Shown here in pieces: positions 18,367-28,289 of a stretch of 64,000 nt of DNA (the stretch's first letter is position 1; each line of letters begins with the position of its first letter). A program made the translations under genes and the position numbers. The notes below the pieces were generated by a model. That model was given only the letters and a program-made list of their open reading frames with translations. It was not told where the DNA came from and did not search any database. Location: positions 1 through 64,000 of the forward strand of contig NZ_JACJPX010000047.1 in assembly GCF_014696315.1 (NCBI RefSeq). The letters run 5' to 3'. Source of the stretch: Calothrix membranacea FACHB-236. Lineage in GTDB: Bacteria; Cyanobacteriota; Cyanobacteriia; Cyanobacteriales; Nostocaceae.

Positions 18367-18463
18367 TTGTCATTTGTCATTTGGTAATGGGTAATTGGAA
18401 TTAAGACTTTTTCCCCTGCCCCCCTGCCTCCTAAGTCCCCATTACCCCTAATACCCTGCCAAC

Positions 18464-19339
18464 TTATTCCACATCTTTAATGCGAGTCTTGCGTTCTAGA
18501 ATTTCTTTCAATACGAGGGTGACAACTGCTAGCAGTGCCAAAAGTACAGCAGCAGAGAATGCGGCTTCAGTTTCATACTGTTTGTAAGCATCTTCCACAA
18601 ATAGCGGTAAACTCTGGGTTTTATCAGCAATATTGCCAGATACAACCGAAACTGCACCAAATTCACCCATTGCTCTGGCATTGGTGAGAATTAAGCCGTA
18701 AAGTAAACCCCAACGAATACTAGGTAAGGTAACACGCCAAAATGTCTGCCAATCATTTGCACCTAATGTTCTGGCTGCTTCTTCTTGATCGCTGCCAAAT
18801 TCTTCCAAAACGGGAATTACTTCCCTGGCGACAAAGGGCATACTTACAAATGATGTAGCTAGTACCATCCCTGGAAAGGCAAAGATAATTTGAATATCAT
18901 GTGCTTGCAGCCAAGGGCCAAACCAGCCATTGCGCCCATAAAGCAGCACAATCATTAATCCTGCTACTACTGGCGAGATAGAAAAGGGCAGGTCAATAAT
19001 ACTTAAAACTATAGCTCTACCAGGAAATTTGTGACGGGCGATCGCCCAAGCCGCACAAAGTCCAAAGACTGTATTTAGCGGTACAGATATCAGCGCTAAT
19101 AACAGTGTTAGCCAAGCTGCGTGGAGAAAGGCGGGTTTAGATAAGTTGGCAAAGAACGGGCCTATGCCTTTGCTAAAGGCTTGAATAAAAACATTGAGTG
19201 CTGGGATATATTGCACCAAAGCTAAATAGGCGATCGCAATTCCAATTAACAGCGCTGGTACCCAACTCTTCGTTTGTTTAGGCTTGATTGTAGCTTTCTC
19301 AGATGGCGTGGAGTGAAAACTTGGCTCATTTACCGTCAT
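18464..19339 (-). CDS. cysW: Sulfate ABC transporter permease CysW
   Basis: Inner-membrane permease of 291 residues with six predicted helices and the ABC-contacting EAA loop ([18 protein letters not shown], followed by TLP). It pairs with CysT to move sulfate/thiosulfate delivered by SbpA. Its start overlaps the cysT stop by 14 nt, indicating translational coupling. The ATPase gene cysA is not in the window. Confidence 0.93.
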   Translation of the reverse strand: MTVNEPSFHSTPSEKATIKPKQTKSWVPALLIGIAIAYLALVQYIPALNVFIQAFSKGIGPFFANLSKPAFLHAAWLTLLLALISVPLNTVFGLCAAWAIARHKFPGRAIVLSIIDLPFSISPVVAGLMIVLLYGRNGWFGPWLQAHDIQIIFAFPGMVLATSFVSMPFVAREVIPVLEEFGSDQEEAARTLGANDWQTFWRVTLPSIRWGLLYGLILTNARAMGEFGAVSVVSGNIADKTQSLPLFVEDAYKQYETEAAFSAAVLLALLAVVTLVLKEILERKTRIKDVE

Positions 19340-20195
19340 ATCTTCTTGACCAGGCTTGTAAGAGATTAATTGCTAAAAGCAGCACCAAGGAAATTGTCAG
19401 CAAAACCATGCCGATGACAGTTGCACCAGAATAGTCATACTGCTCTAAGCGTTGAAAAATTAATACTGGTGCAATTAAATCTTGGTACGGTGTATTAGAA
19501 GAAATAATTACAGTAGAGCCATATTCCCCAACTGCACGGGAGAAACCCAAAGCAATACCAGTCAGAATTGTGGGAAATAAAGGCGGTAAAATTACTTTCC
19601 AAAAAGTCTGCCATTGAGAAGCTCCTAATGACCAAGCAGCTTCTTCAATTTCATGTTCCATTTCCTGAAGTACAGGCTGTACTGTCCGCACGACAAATGG
19701 TAGCGAGATAAAAATCATTGCTACCGCAACCCCTGTACGGGTGAATGAGACCTTCAACCCCAATGGTGCTAACAGTGAACCAATCCAGCCATTATCACTA
19801 TATACTGTCGCTAATGTTAAACCTGCTACCGATGTCGGCAGGGCAAACGGTAAATCTACGGTAGCATCAATGATCCGTTTTAAGGGGAAGTCATAGCGCA
19901 CCAAAACCCATGCTATCAGAGTCCCAAAAACTCCATTGAGCAGAGCAGCAAACAATGAGGTCACAAAGGTGACATTATAAGTAGCTAGTGCTAGAGGACT
20001 AGTAGCTATTTCCCAAAATCTAGCTGGCGGCTCCGTACTCGCTTTCAGAAACATCGCCGCGATCGGGAGAAATAACATTACTGAGAGGTAGCCGAAAGTA
20101 ATTCGCCAAGTCCAGGGAATCTGACGTAACTTATTAAGAAACTTTTTCCAGCCGGGAGTTTCGCGGTCAACTTCAAAAGAAGGAGATATAGCCAT
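19326..20195 (-). CDS. cysT: Sulfate ABC transporter permease CysT (CysU)
   Basis: Partner permease of CysW, with helices throughout and the EAA loop [21 protein letters not shown] prefer the ATG at 20195 (MAISPSF), preceded by plausible spacing; an ATG five codons upstream is also in frame. It follows sbpA by about 120 nt, a gap filled with heptamer repeats. Confidence 0.92.
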   Translation of the reverse strand: MAISPSFEVDRETPGWKKFLNKLRQIPWTWRITFGYLSVMLFLPIAAMFLKASTEPPARFWEIATSPLALATYNVTFVTSLFAALLNGVFGTLIAWVLVRYDFPLKRIIDATVDLPFALPTSVAGLTLATVYSDNGWIGSLLAPLGLKVSFTRTGVAVAMIFISLPFVVRTVQPVLQEMEHEIEEAAWSLGASQWQTFWKVILPPLFPTILTGIALGFSRAVGEYGSTVIISSNTPYQDLIAPVLIFQRLEQYDYSGATVIGMVLLTISLVLLLAINLLQAWSRRYDGK

Positions 20196-20210
20196 AGTCA
20201 AAAGCGTCAA

Positions 20211-20312
20211 GGGTCAACAGTCAAAGCTTAAAGGTCAAGGGTCAAGGGTTAAGGGTCAAGGGTCAATGGTCATTTTCCCATTACCCATTACCCATTACCC
20301 ATTACCCATTAC
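20211..20312. repeat. STRR array between sbpA and cysT
   Basis: Tandem CAAGGGT-type units followed by five ACCCATT units (20279-20312). It separates the first two genes of the sulfate operon. Confidence 0.75.
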
Positions 20313-20313
20313 C

Positions 20314-21456
20314 CTACCGTTTATTTTTGGCTTGAATTTGGTCAAAAACTGCACCATCAGCAAAGAACTTCTTGTTGATTGCATCCCAGCCACCGAAGTC
20401 TTTAACTGTACCTAAAGTTTTCACCTTAGGAAACTTGTCTGCAACTTCTTTAGTATTTGCTACTGTCTCATCTACAGGTCTAAATCCTAATTTGGCAAAC
20501 TCTTGTTGCGCTTCTGGAGTGTACAAGTATTTTACAAAAGCTTCAGCAACTTCACGGTTACCATGTTTGTCAACGTTTTTATCGACTACGGCAACCGGAT
20601 TATCAATAGATATGTTCACATCCGGGATAATAGAAGTGACTTTTTCACCTTTTTGTTCTGCTAGGACAATTTCGTTTTCGTAATTGATCAGAACATCACC
20701 TTGACCCTGTTTAAAGAAAGCATCTGTAGCTTCACGAGCATCTTTAGTTAAGATAGGCACATTGTTATAGACCTTGGTCACAAAGTCTAAGGCTTTAGCA
20801 TCATCTCCACCAGTTTTAATTACTGAATTCCATAATGCCAGGAAATTCCAACGAGCAACGCCTGAGGTTTTGGGGTCGGCGGTAATTAATTTGACACCAT
20901 CTTTTGCTAGATCAGTCCAGGTTTGAATACCTTTAGGATTGTCTGGACGAGTTACTAATGCTGCTACAGATTTAGAGACAATACCATCGTTAGGAACTTC
21001 CTTTTCCCATCCTGGTTGAATTAGTCCCGCCTTTTCAATCTTTTGGGTATCCGCAGCTAGCGCTAAGTGGACAACGTCTGCTTCCAAGCCATCAATTACA
21101 GCACGAGTTTGAGAACCAGAGCCACCGTAACTTTGTTTAAAGGTGACAGTTTGGTTATGTTCTTGCTTCCATTTGTCTACAAATTTAGGAATAATAGCTT
21201 CGTGTGCTGCTTTGGTAACGGCGAAAGAAACAAGAGTTACTTCAACATTTTGTTTGTTAGCAGCAACGTTACTAGCCGCAGGGGTTTCTGTGGCAGTATT
21301 ATTACTACCACCAGAGCAAGCGGCGAGGGACACACTCAACATTGTCCCTACCAAAAACATCGATACAAAGCCTTTGAGCGAATTTAGCTTAAACCGAGTG
21401 ATGATTCGCTCAATACTCAGTTGCGATCGCTTGCGGGGGTGCGGCCACAGACTCAT
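20314..21456 (-). CDS. sbpA: Sulfate-binding lipoprotein SbpA
   Basis: A periplasmic solute-binding protein of 380 residues for sulfate. The N-terminus has a basic region, a hydrophobic stretch and a lipobox (LAAC, near residue 47), so it is membrane-anchored. The body is a type II periplasmic binding fold with the family blocks SYGGSGSQTRAV and VHLALAADT. First gene of the sbpA-cysT-cysW-NIL run. A dyad ACGGT...ACCGT lies just upstream (21480-21503), but I cannot name a regulator. Confidence 0.93.
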   Translation of the reverse strand: MSLWPHPRKRSQLSIERIITRFKLNSLKGFVSMFLVGTMLSVSLAACSGGSNNTATETPAASNVAANKQNVEVTLVSFAVTKAAHEAIIPKFVDKWKQEHNQTVTFKQSYGGSGSQTRAVIDGLEADVVHLALAADTQKIEKAGLIQPGWEKEVPNDGIVSKSVAALVTRPDNPKGIQTWTDLAKDGVKLITADPKTSGVARWNFLALWNSVIKTGGDDAKALDFVTKVYNNVPILTKDAREATDAFFKQGQGDVLINYENEIVLAEQKGEKVTSIIPDVNISIDNPVAVVDKNVDKHGNREVAEAFVKYLYTPEAQQEFAKLGFRPVDETVANTKEVADKFPKVKTLGTVKDFGGWDAINKKFFADGAVFDQIQAKNKR

Positions 21457-21643
21457 TCCAGATCCTCCTCTAAAATATCTACGGTGATTCTATGGAAATA
21501 CCGTATATGCACGTGGTATATAAGATAATTGCAGGTATTGCTAGTAAAAAGCAATAGGCAAACAACATATTTTCTATCGACAATATGGTGATTATGGCTA
21601 AATCTCTTGTAGCTCAGCTATTTTGGGCATTTTAAAATTCAGA

Positions 21644-22915
21644 TTAAATATCTTTTAATGTGGCATGATGATCGAAATGCAAGTAATGTTTGATAATCTG
21701 TTCAACACTATTGCCACAGCTATTAGCTAGCAATTTGAGGTCAGCTCCATTATTCGCTTGGATACTAATAAAAGTATGACGGGTAGAATATGGTTTCAAA
21801 TAATCTAGTTGTTTGTCTTCTGCCAACTTTTTTACCACCCCGGGATAGTGGTAAACTTTACCTCTAATATTAACAGTATTACCAGCCCATATATCTGTCA
21901 GTGTATTACTTGAATATTGCTTACCATAAATAGTTTTGAAAACTAATTCATTATCCTTTTTTTCATTACCATATAATTTAATTAATAAATTCATTAATCT
22001 GCTCATACCTTGCATTTTAAAAAGTCTATTGGCATTATTTTTGTGAGTCTTAGTAATGCCAGTACTGCTATCAAAAGCATCTTTAAAGAGAATCAAACCC
22101 TCATCTAGTTTGATATTTTTCCACTTCAAAGCGAACACTTCACCATGCCTACAACCAGTTAGAAACAGAAATTCGATTAAATCAGCGCCATGTCTGATAG
22201 ATGCTTGTTCAGAATTTCTAAATGCTTGAATGATTAAATCTCTCTCTGGCAAAGTGTAAGCTCTGTAATCTTCAGAATTTGATATTTTCTGAGTATTTTT
22301 AGATATAACGTAAGTTTTTTTTACTTCCAAAAAATAATCGGCTGTTAATTGCTGATTGCTTATAGCCCGTTGGCACATACTGCTTAACAAGCCAAATAGC
22401 TTTTTAATTTGTTGCTTATTGCTTTGTTTGTGGGAAAGGTGCTGAATCAAATTATTCGCAGTATCCCGATTAAGCTCTGAATCTAAAAAGTCTTGAATTA
22501 GGTTAGTGTAAACAACAAAATTCTTTTTATAAGTAGTTTTTTGAATCTGCCTTGTTTGCAATTTCCAATCAACAAACTCATGCCATAGCTCACCAAGCTG
22601 AGGTGATTGTATAAGATTTTGTAACTGGGTAATTGTGGTTAATTGCTTAATCGTTAAATATTTAGCAAGTGTTGGATCAAAACAAGCGCCATCGGGATGA
22701 TCGATGTCGGCTTGTATCCTTGCTGCTATTTGATTAGCCCATTTTTGGTTTTCTGGAGTGTCACTTCTGCCTAGCCCTTTATAAGCTTGTCGCTTGCGAT
22801 AAAACTGCTGGCTAATACGAGTGCTGAATTGTAGCCTTAAATTACCTTTATCCGAACCGACACGTATATCTGCTAATTTGATAGAATCCTTGCTACTCTT
22901 ACGATTTGAGTGCAT
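21644..22915 (-). CDS. Tyrosine recombinase/phage-type integrase, solitary
   Basis: A 423-residue site-specific recombinase. An N-terminal arm-binding domain (about 10-90) and a core-binding helical domain (about 100-200) precede the catalytic domain. Catalytic residues seen are R256 (GCRHGEV), R379 followed by H380 (STRHTF) and Y411 (KHYLHFD). The first position of the usual HxxR box is Y376 rather than His. No phage genes, excisionase or tRNA lie next to it. It could be a relic, or a developmental excision enzyme like XisA/XisC in heterocyst formers (inference). Its start region abuts the thiE upstream region. Confidence 0.88.
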   Translation of the reverse strand: MHSNRKSSKDSIKLADIRVGSDKGNLRLQFSTRISQQFYRKRQAYKGLGRSDTPENQKWANQIAARIQADIDHPDGACFDPTLAKYLTIKQLTTITQLQNLIQSPQLGELWHEFVDWKLQTRQIQKTTYKKNFVVYTNLIQDFLDSELNRDTANNLIQHLSHKQSNKQQIKKLFGLLSSMCQRAISNQQLTADYFLEVKKTYVISKNTQKISNSEDYRAYTLPERDLIIQAFRNSEQASIRHGADLIEFLFLTGCRHGEVFALKWKNIKLDEGLILFKDAFDSSTGITKTHKNNANRLFKMQGMSRLMNLLIKLYGNEKKDNELVFKTIYGKQYSSNTLTDIWAGNTVNIRGKVYHYPGVVKKLAEDKQLDYLKPYSTRHTFISIQANNGADLKLLANSCGNSVEQIIKHYLHFDHHATLKDI

Positions 22916-23011
22916 AGTAAATTTCTAGTAAAAATAGCAATTTTATCAATGACAATTACTAGAATAGTTGATTTTCCGTCTTTTGATGAAAGCAGGAATG
23001 GGGTTGTTGTA

Positions 23012-24067
23012 ATGGTCGAGCCACACAGCCAAACAGAGCAAATGCAGCAAGTTGTTTACCGCATTTTAGATGCCAATTTAGATCGCGCTCGTGAAGGCTT
23101 GCGAATTGTTGAGGAGTGGTGTCGCTTTGGACTGAATAATGCTCAGTTCACTGGAGAGTGTAAGCGCTTGCGGCAAGACATAGCTCATTGGCATACAGCT
23201 GAATTGCGAGCAGCGCGAGATACACCGGGTGATGCGGGGACAGATTTAACACATCCTCACGAGGAAAAACGCACTAGCATCAAATCTGTGTTGCAAGCTA
23301 ACTTTTGCCGCGTGCAAGAAGCAATGCGGGTGCTAGAAGAATATGGTAAGCTACACGATCCCAACATGGGTAAAGCTTTTAAGCAGATGCGGTATCAAGT
23401 TTATACCCTAGAAAGTAATTTATTGGGTTATCAACGCCATCAACTATTATGGCGATCGCGTCTGTATTTGGTAACCTCACCAGCCGAAAATTTGCTATCA
23501 ACGGTGGAAGCTGCTCTCAAAGGCGGATTGACTTTGGTACAGTACCGTGACAAAACGGCTGATGATGGTGTTCGTCTCGAACAAGCCAAAAAGCTGCGGC
23601 AACTATGCCACCTTTACGGCGCACTGTTCATTATTAATGACCGTATAGATTTGGCTTTAGCAGTAGATGCTGATGGCGTACATCTAGGACAGCAAGATAT
23701 GCCTATCGAGATTGCCAGACAATTACTCGGTTCCCATCGGATAATTGGTCGCTCAACCACAAATTTGGAAGAAATGCAAGCGGCACTGGCGGAAGGTGCT
23801 GATTATATTGGTGTAGGGCCAGTGTATGAAACACCGACCAAAGAAGGTAAGCCAGCAGCAGGTTTACAATATGTCAGCTATGCTGCCAAAAATTGTGCTA
23901 TTCCCTGGTTTGCTATTGGCGGCATAGATGCCAATAATATCAATGACGTGATTGATGCTGGCGCGCAACGCGTGGCGGTAGTGCGATCGCTCATGCAAGC
24001 AGAACAACCCACCCTTGTGACTCAATATCTGCTCTCCCAACTCAATCGCATTAAACCAGAATCTTAA
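23012..24067 (+). CDS. thiE: Bidomain thiamine phosphate synthase ThiE
   Basis: Joins HMP-pyrophosphate and thiazole phosphate to thiamine phosphate. The N-terminal ~140 residues are the cyanobacterial helical extension (LDANLDRAREGLRIVEEWCR). The C-terminal TIM barrel has TLVQYRDK, the Mg2+/PPi block GRSTTN and VGPVYETPTKEG. I chose ATG 23012 (MVEPHSQ, 351 aa); an in-frame ATG at 22949 is an alternative, and the longest ORF would overlap the integrase gene. Followed 43 nt later by thiS. No TPP riboswitch was found. Confidence 0.92.
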   Translation: MVEPHSQTEQMQQVVYRILDANLDRAREGLRIVEEWCRFGLNNAQFTGECKRLRQDIAHWHTAELRAARDTPGDAGTDLTHPHEEKRTSIKSVLQANFCRVQEAMRVLEEYGKLHDPNMGKAFKQMRYQVYTLESNLLGYQRHQLLWRSRLYLVTSPAENLLSTVEAALKGGLTLVQYRDKTADDGVRLEQAKKLRQLCHLYGALFIINDRIDLALAVDADGVHLGQQDMPIEIARQLLGSHRIIGRSTTNLEEMQAALAEGADYIGVGPVYETPTKEGKPAAGLQYVSYAAKNCAIPWFAIGGIDANNINDVIDAGAQRVAVVRSLMQAEQPTLVTQYLLSQLNRIKPES

Positions 24068-24110
24068 ATAATTCCAAAATCAAAAAAATTTCCCAAATTT
24101 GTGACATTTT

Positions 24111-24323
24111 ATGTCTAACGAAATCACACTTCAGGTAAATGGGGAGAAGCATAGCTGTTCATCCCAAACACCTTTACCCGAATTACTTCAACAACTAGGT
24201 TTCAACCCCCGCTTAGTAGCAGTAGAGTACAACGGCGAAATTTTACATCGCCAATTTTGGGAGCAAACAAAAGTGCAACCAGGCGATCGCCTAGAAGTTG
24301 TCACTATTGTTGGTGGTGGATAG
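24111..24323 (+). CDS. thiS: Sulfur carrier protein ThiS
   Basis: A 70-residue ubiquitin-fold protein ending in Gly-Gly-Gly (VTIVGGG), the C-terminus that is adenylated and thiocarboxylated to carry sulfur to the thiazole synthase ThiG. Downstream of thiE in the same direction and likely co-transcribed. thiG and thiO are not nearby. Confidence 0.92.
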   Translation: MSNEITLQVNGEKHSCSSQTPLPELLQQLGFNPRLVAVEYNGEILHRQFWEQTKVQPGDRLEVVTIVGGG

Positions 24324-24375
24324 AAGAGTTGCAGAGACGCGATTAATCGCGTCTGTACAAGAGTCAAAAGTCAAG

Positions 24376-24410
24376 AAAATTTTGAATTTTGAATTTTGAA
24401 TTTTGAATTG
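24376..24410. repeat. TTTTGAA tandem heptamer array
   Basis: Four head-to-tail TTTTGAA units between thiS and the convergent glycosyltransferase gene. The same unit occurs at 28297-28320. Confidence 0.75.
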
Positions 24411-24416
24411 TTTTCC

Positions 24417-25610
24417 CTACTCCAACTTATACAGCGAACGGTGAAGGGTTTTGCGCTTGGCTAACTCTTTGCCTTTGCGGCCAAGTTGTTCGCGTAGCTG
24501 TTGGTCTTTGCACAAGCGATTGAAGGCTTGAAAAACTTCATAGCCAGAATAAGGATTAACTAAGATGCCATTTTCTTCGTGGTGAATAGCATCGATGACT
24601 CCGCCTAAACGAGAAGCAATTACAGGTTTACCAAAATAACTCGCTTCTAAATAGACGATACCAAAACCCTCCATACTGCTAGCTTTGCTATCGACTAAAT
24701 TCAGCATGGCAAATATATCGCAGGCTGCATAATACCCAGCTAATTCGCGATCGCTTATTTCTCCAGCAAAGTGTACCCTTTGGTCAACTCGTAAGCGATT
24801 AGCCAGAGATTTAAGTTCCCCTTCACAAGGGCCTTGACCACAAATTATATAGTGAACATCCACGCCAACAGTTAGTAGTAGTGGTAAGTTGTCAATGACG
24901 CGATTAAAGCTTTTGTGCTTGACAAGCTGTCCCACAGAAAGAATAACTACTGCTGTTTCGGGAATGTTATACATCTGGCGGACATTTGCACGTAACTCGC
25001 CTAAATTCCCTGGATTGATCACATGGCTGAATTTCTCCGCCCTCACCATTGGGTTGATGACATGGGTAGGAGTCTCTAATCTTAACCTGGTTCTGAGATA
25101 ATCCTGGGTGAAGGAACTGTTGCAGACAATTCCCTCAGCTCGCTTGAGTGTCAATTTAAATAGCGATCGCCATAAAGGATTACGTAAGCTACAGACAATA
25201 TCATTCCCGTGGAGGTAGATAAAAAAGCGAATCGGTAAAAAATAACTTAGTAGTAATAGTGAGGGAAATTCGTACCCATGACCCCATTCAATATAGCGAT
25301 AACGATAGCGAAAATAAAGTTTGATTGCTAGTGAAAATGAATAGATAAGGTTGATAAAAGGATTGAAAAAACTCCAATCTCTCAAAATTGGCCAGCGATA
25401 TACAGGAAACTTTTGAGCTTGATCAAATGCTTTATCACCTGAACAACTAGCTGCTAAAACAATTACCCGCTCTGGATCTTGGAGACAGCGATTATATATA
25501 TATTCACCAATAATTGCTTCTTGTGGTAAGAAACTGCGGGATATTACTAGAATGTCTGGTAATGCAGTTTGTTCTCTAACATTTCCCGCCAGTTGTGAAA
25601 TATGTTCCAT
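24417..25610 (-). CDS. Family 4 glycosyltransferase
   Basis: A 397-residue GT-B fold enzyme. The C-terminal half has the GT4 nucleotide-sugar motif EGFGIVYLEASYFGKPVIAS with the paired glutamates, preceded by VILSVGQLVKHKSF. The N-terminal half lacks a signal peptide and contains one amphipathic hydrophobic stretch (about 115-140). Donor and acceptor are not readable. Isolated from the exopolysaccharide cluster at 51-57 kb. Confidence 0.88.
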   Translation of the reverse strand: MEHISQLAGNVREQTALPDILVISRSFLPQEAIIGEYIYNRCLQDPERVIVLAASCSGDKAFDQAQKFPVYRWPILRDWSFFNPFINLIYSFSLAIKLYFRYRYRYIEWGHGYEFPSLLLLSYFLPIRFFIYLHGNDIVCSLRNPLWRSLFKLTLKRAEGIVCNSSFTQDYLRTRLRLETPTHVINPMVRAEKFSHVINPGNLGELRANVRQMYNIPETAVVILSVGQLVKHKSFNRVIDNLPLLLTVGVDVHYIICGQGPCEGELKSLANRLRVDQRVHFAGEISDRELAGYYAACDIFAMLNLVDSKASSMEGFGIVYLEASYFGKPVIASRLGGVIDAIHHEENGILVNPYSGYEVFQAFNRLCKDQQLREQLGRKGKELAKRKTLHRSLYKLE

Positions 25611-27080
25611 AAGAAATTGTGATAAGTATAGTTTAAAAAATTTTAATTTTTCATACTATCAACTAGAGCGCAGAAATGAGTGATAATCAACTGCTCTCTT
25701 TGAGCATAAATTATCCTTATTGAAAAATTTTTTTCGCTTCGGTGTGAACTCAAAGATGAAGCAGAAAGCATAATTATTTGACGCTGTTCACATCTTAACT
25801 CGCCTCAATTCTGCAAGAACAAAGCAGTGACTTTTACATTTTGGTGCATCACCTGTACGGTTACCTTCCTCCGTGGTCATAAGTAGCGTGGGAAACTTGC
25901 CTAAGGTGCAGCCTCCACTGGACATTGAGCAAAAATTCCTTTGGGTAATACCAATAGGAAATTTTCCTCCCCTGTATCTAATTTTCCACTGTTTTATCAT
26001 TCTCGCCAACAGCTATCCTGTAACAACCTCTAATCTCTATATTTTTTTTAACATTAGGTTTTTAGCATTAGTAACTAATTCCATCATGGCAAGAGTATTT
26101 ACACTAATACTGATTAACTTTTAATACATTGTTTATAAAAGCATATTTTTTCATCCTTATTTGAGAGCGTGCAGTATACTAATGCCAGTATTTTTTTGAA
26201 AGAGTATTTGGAAATATTAGATATTTAAAATTGTTAATTTTCTTTTCAAATTTTCACCACTGAAATTGTGTCTATTTAATTAACAAGCATTGAAATTTGG
26301 GACTACCAGCGAAATCAATTGCTCATAGACTTTTGTGGGAATCACTAAAGCTAGTTTATATCAATAGAATATCTTGGAACTAATTAAGATTGTGCCAAAA
26401 TGCCAAAAGATTAGAGTCATTTCCATTAGTTAACCAAGCTGCCTATTAGCACCAAAAATTTTGTACCTCTAGGTTAAGAGATACCCCAAAGGCTAGATGC
26501 AGTAAGCAAAATAATTCCTAAGGAATTATGGTAGTTAAAGAAATTTGAAAAGTAAATACCATAATTACTTGCCAGATAAATCAATTTTGATAATTATTAA
26601 GGCAAATTACTGTAATTTAGATAACTAATTTCCAAAAACCATCATAAATCTGATAAAATTTACTAATAATGCGTATAATTGCGTCTGTCCCTTGATTGTG
26701 TTCTCTGGCTAGGTTTTATACCAATCAAGGTGTAGTGGGCATGGGCCATAGGATATTTGGTCATGGGTAATAGTAATTTCCCCTTGTCCTCCCTGCTCTT
26801 TCCCAGTCTCTGAATGATTAATTGATCCCAAAATTCCGGCGATCGCAAAAGAATCTGAGGTACGGTTATCTACTCAAGAAATCCCCCCTAAGCTTGCTGT
26901 CTAGGCAAGATATGACGCGGTACATTGAATATGTAGCCCATAAAGATGAATATTACAGAGAGCTACTGCCAATCAAAAACTCGCTTGCTTGCTACGGGCT
27001 GGCGTTACTGACCAAGCAAATCTCTCCTAGCAGCGTTGGGAGAAATCATCACCAATACCGTTTTTCAAGCAACTGTTATT
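25611..27080. other. 1.47 kb spacer with doubtful ORFs
   Basis: AT-rich and mostly empty. A minus-strand ORF at 25788-26000 encodes a peptide with four cysteines (CSMSSGGC, PKCKSHC) but has no clear ribosome site. An ORF at 26822-27088 overlaps the next gene and is not convincing. A palindrome AATTCCTAAGGAATT lies near 26510-26530. I cannot assign a function to any of it. Confidence 0.4.
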
Positions 27081-28055
27081 ATGCGTAAAAAACTACAACT
27101 AGCCATCACACCGCTGTTAAAAACTGTCTTTGTCCTTAGCCTGGTGTTAACTTTAGCACTGGGTCACGCCGATGGAGCGTTAGCCGCCCGTAGTGGTGGA
27201 CGAATCGGTGGCGGTTCCTTTAGAGTACCTTCTAGCCGCACCTATACACCTCGCACCTATGCGCCTCCTGGCGGAGGATATTATCCTGGTGGTGGTGGTT
27301 TTGGATTTCCTTTTCTTATTCCTTTTTGGGGTATTGGAGGAGGATTTGGCGGATTGTTTAGCATCTTAATCTTTATTGCGATCGCTAATTTCTTGCTTCA
27401 AGCCTTTCGCCGGGTTAGCGGTGGAGACACTATCACCGAAGATGGAGGTTATAGCAGCAATCCCGCTGTATCTGTAACTCGCTTGCAAGTTGGTTTATTA
27501 GCTCAAGCACGTGGTTTACAAGGCGAACTTGATCGCATTGCTGAAACTGCTGATACTAACTCCCCACAAGGAAGAGCAGAAATTCTGCAAGAAACTAGCC
27601 TAGCTTTACTTCGCCATCCAGAATACTGGGTATATGTTGGTGGTGGTACACAACAAGCTAAATTGAATTCAGCTGAAGCTCAGTTCAACCGTCTCTCACT
27701 AGCAGAACGCAGCAAATTTAGCGAAGAAACATTATCTAACGTTAACAACCAACTCCGAGCAGCACTGGCTAAAGAAGCTCTACCTGGTGCTGAAACTCCT
27801 GAAAATCCCACTGATTTAATTACCTCTGGCCCTGGGGAATATATTATCGTCACCTTGTTAGTGGCTACTCTGGGTAAGTCTGCAATTCCTCAGGTGAACA
27901 GTGCTGATGATTTGCGTCAAGCTTTACGACAAATTGGTGGCATTCCTAGCGATCAACTCTTAGCTATTGAGGTACTTTGGACTCCTCAAGCTGAAGGCGA
28001 TACTCTAACTTCTGATGATTTATTGGCTGAGTATCCCGATTTGAAACTTGTTTAA
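27081..28055 (+). CDS. DUF1517-family membrane protein
   Basis: A 324-residue protein with a signal peptide (KTVFVLSLVLTLALGHADGALA), a Gly/Arg/Ser-rich segment (RSGGRIGGGSF), a glycine-rich hydrophobic helix (FGGLFSILIFIAIANFLLQAF) and a soluble C-terminal domain of about 200 residues typical of DUF1517. Plant and cyanobacterial homologues are thylakoid/plastid-associated, but their biochemical role is not established. Start placed at ATG 27081 because it gives the canonical signal peptide. Followed by a strong hairpin. Confidence 0.85.
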   Translation: MRKKLQLAITPLLKTVFVLSLVLTLALGHADGALAARSGGRIGGGSFRVPSSRTYTPRTYAPPGGGYYPGGGGFGFPFLIPFWGIGGGFGGLFSILIFIAIANFLLQAFRRVSGGDTITEDGGYSSNPAVSVTRLQVGLLAQARGLQGELDRIAETADTNSPQGRAEILQETSLALLRHPEYWVYVGGGTQQAKLNSAEAQFNRLSLAERSKFSEETLSNVNNQLRAALAKEALPGAETPENPTDLITSGPGEYIIVTLLVATLGKSAIPQVNSADDLRQALRQIGGIPSDQLLAIEVLWTPQAEGDTLTSDDLLAEYPDLKLV

Positions 28056-28081
28056 TTCCATCTATTTGGTAAAACAGCATA

Positions 28082-28108
28082 AAACCGCTTGCTGACAGCA
28101 AGCGGTTT
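28082..28108 (+). terminator. 12-bp terminator hairpin after the DUF1517 gene
   Basis: AAACCGCTTGCT (28082-28093), loop GAC, AGCAAGCGGTTT (28097-28108), then ATTGTTT. Confidence 0.65.
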
Positions 28109-28289
28109 ATTGTTTCGGTATAAACATGTTTAACATATATCTTCCTTATCGATATAATAATAGCAAATCTGTCAATAATAGTCAATCTCTCCAGAGAACA
28201 GCTTTTATCAAGGCACTATATGCTTGCAAATCGCGATCGCAGCATAGCGTAATCAACTAGCCATTCTAAACGAACGAAATGCTGACAAT

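Noticed and set aside
20211-20312. Regular tandem repeats as a possible CRISPR array
   Set aside because: Units are 7 bp head to tail without spacers; STRR, not CRISPR.
21609-21630. tRNA-like string TGTAGCTCAGCT near the integrase gene
   Set aside because: Resembles a D-arm, but no acceptor stem, anticodon arm or T-arm can be folded around it.
26822-27088. 88-aa + strand ORF
   Set aside because: Overlaps the DUF1517 start and reads through its likely leader; no supporting features.
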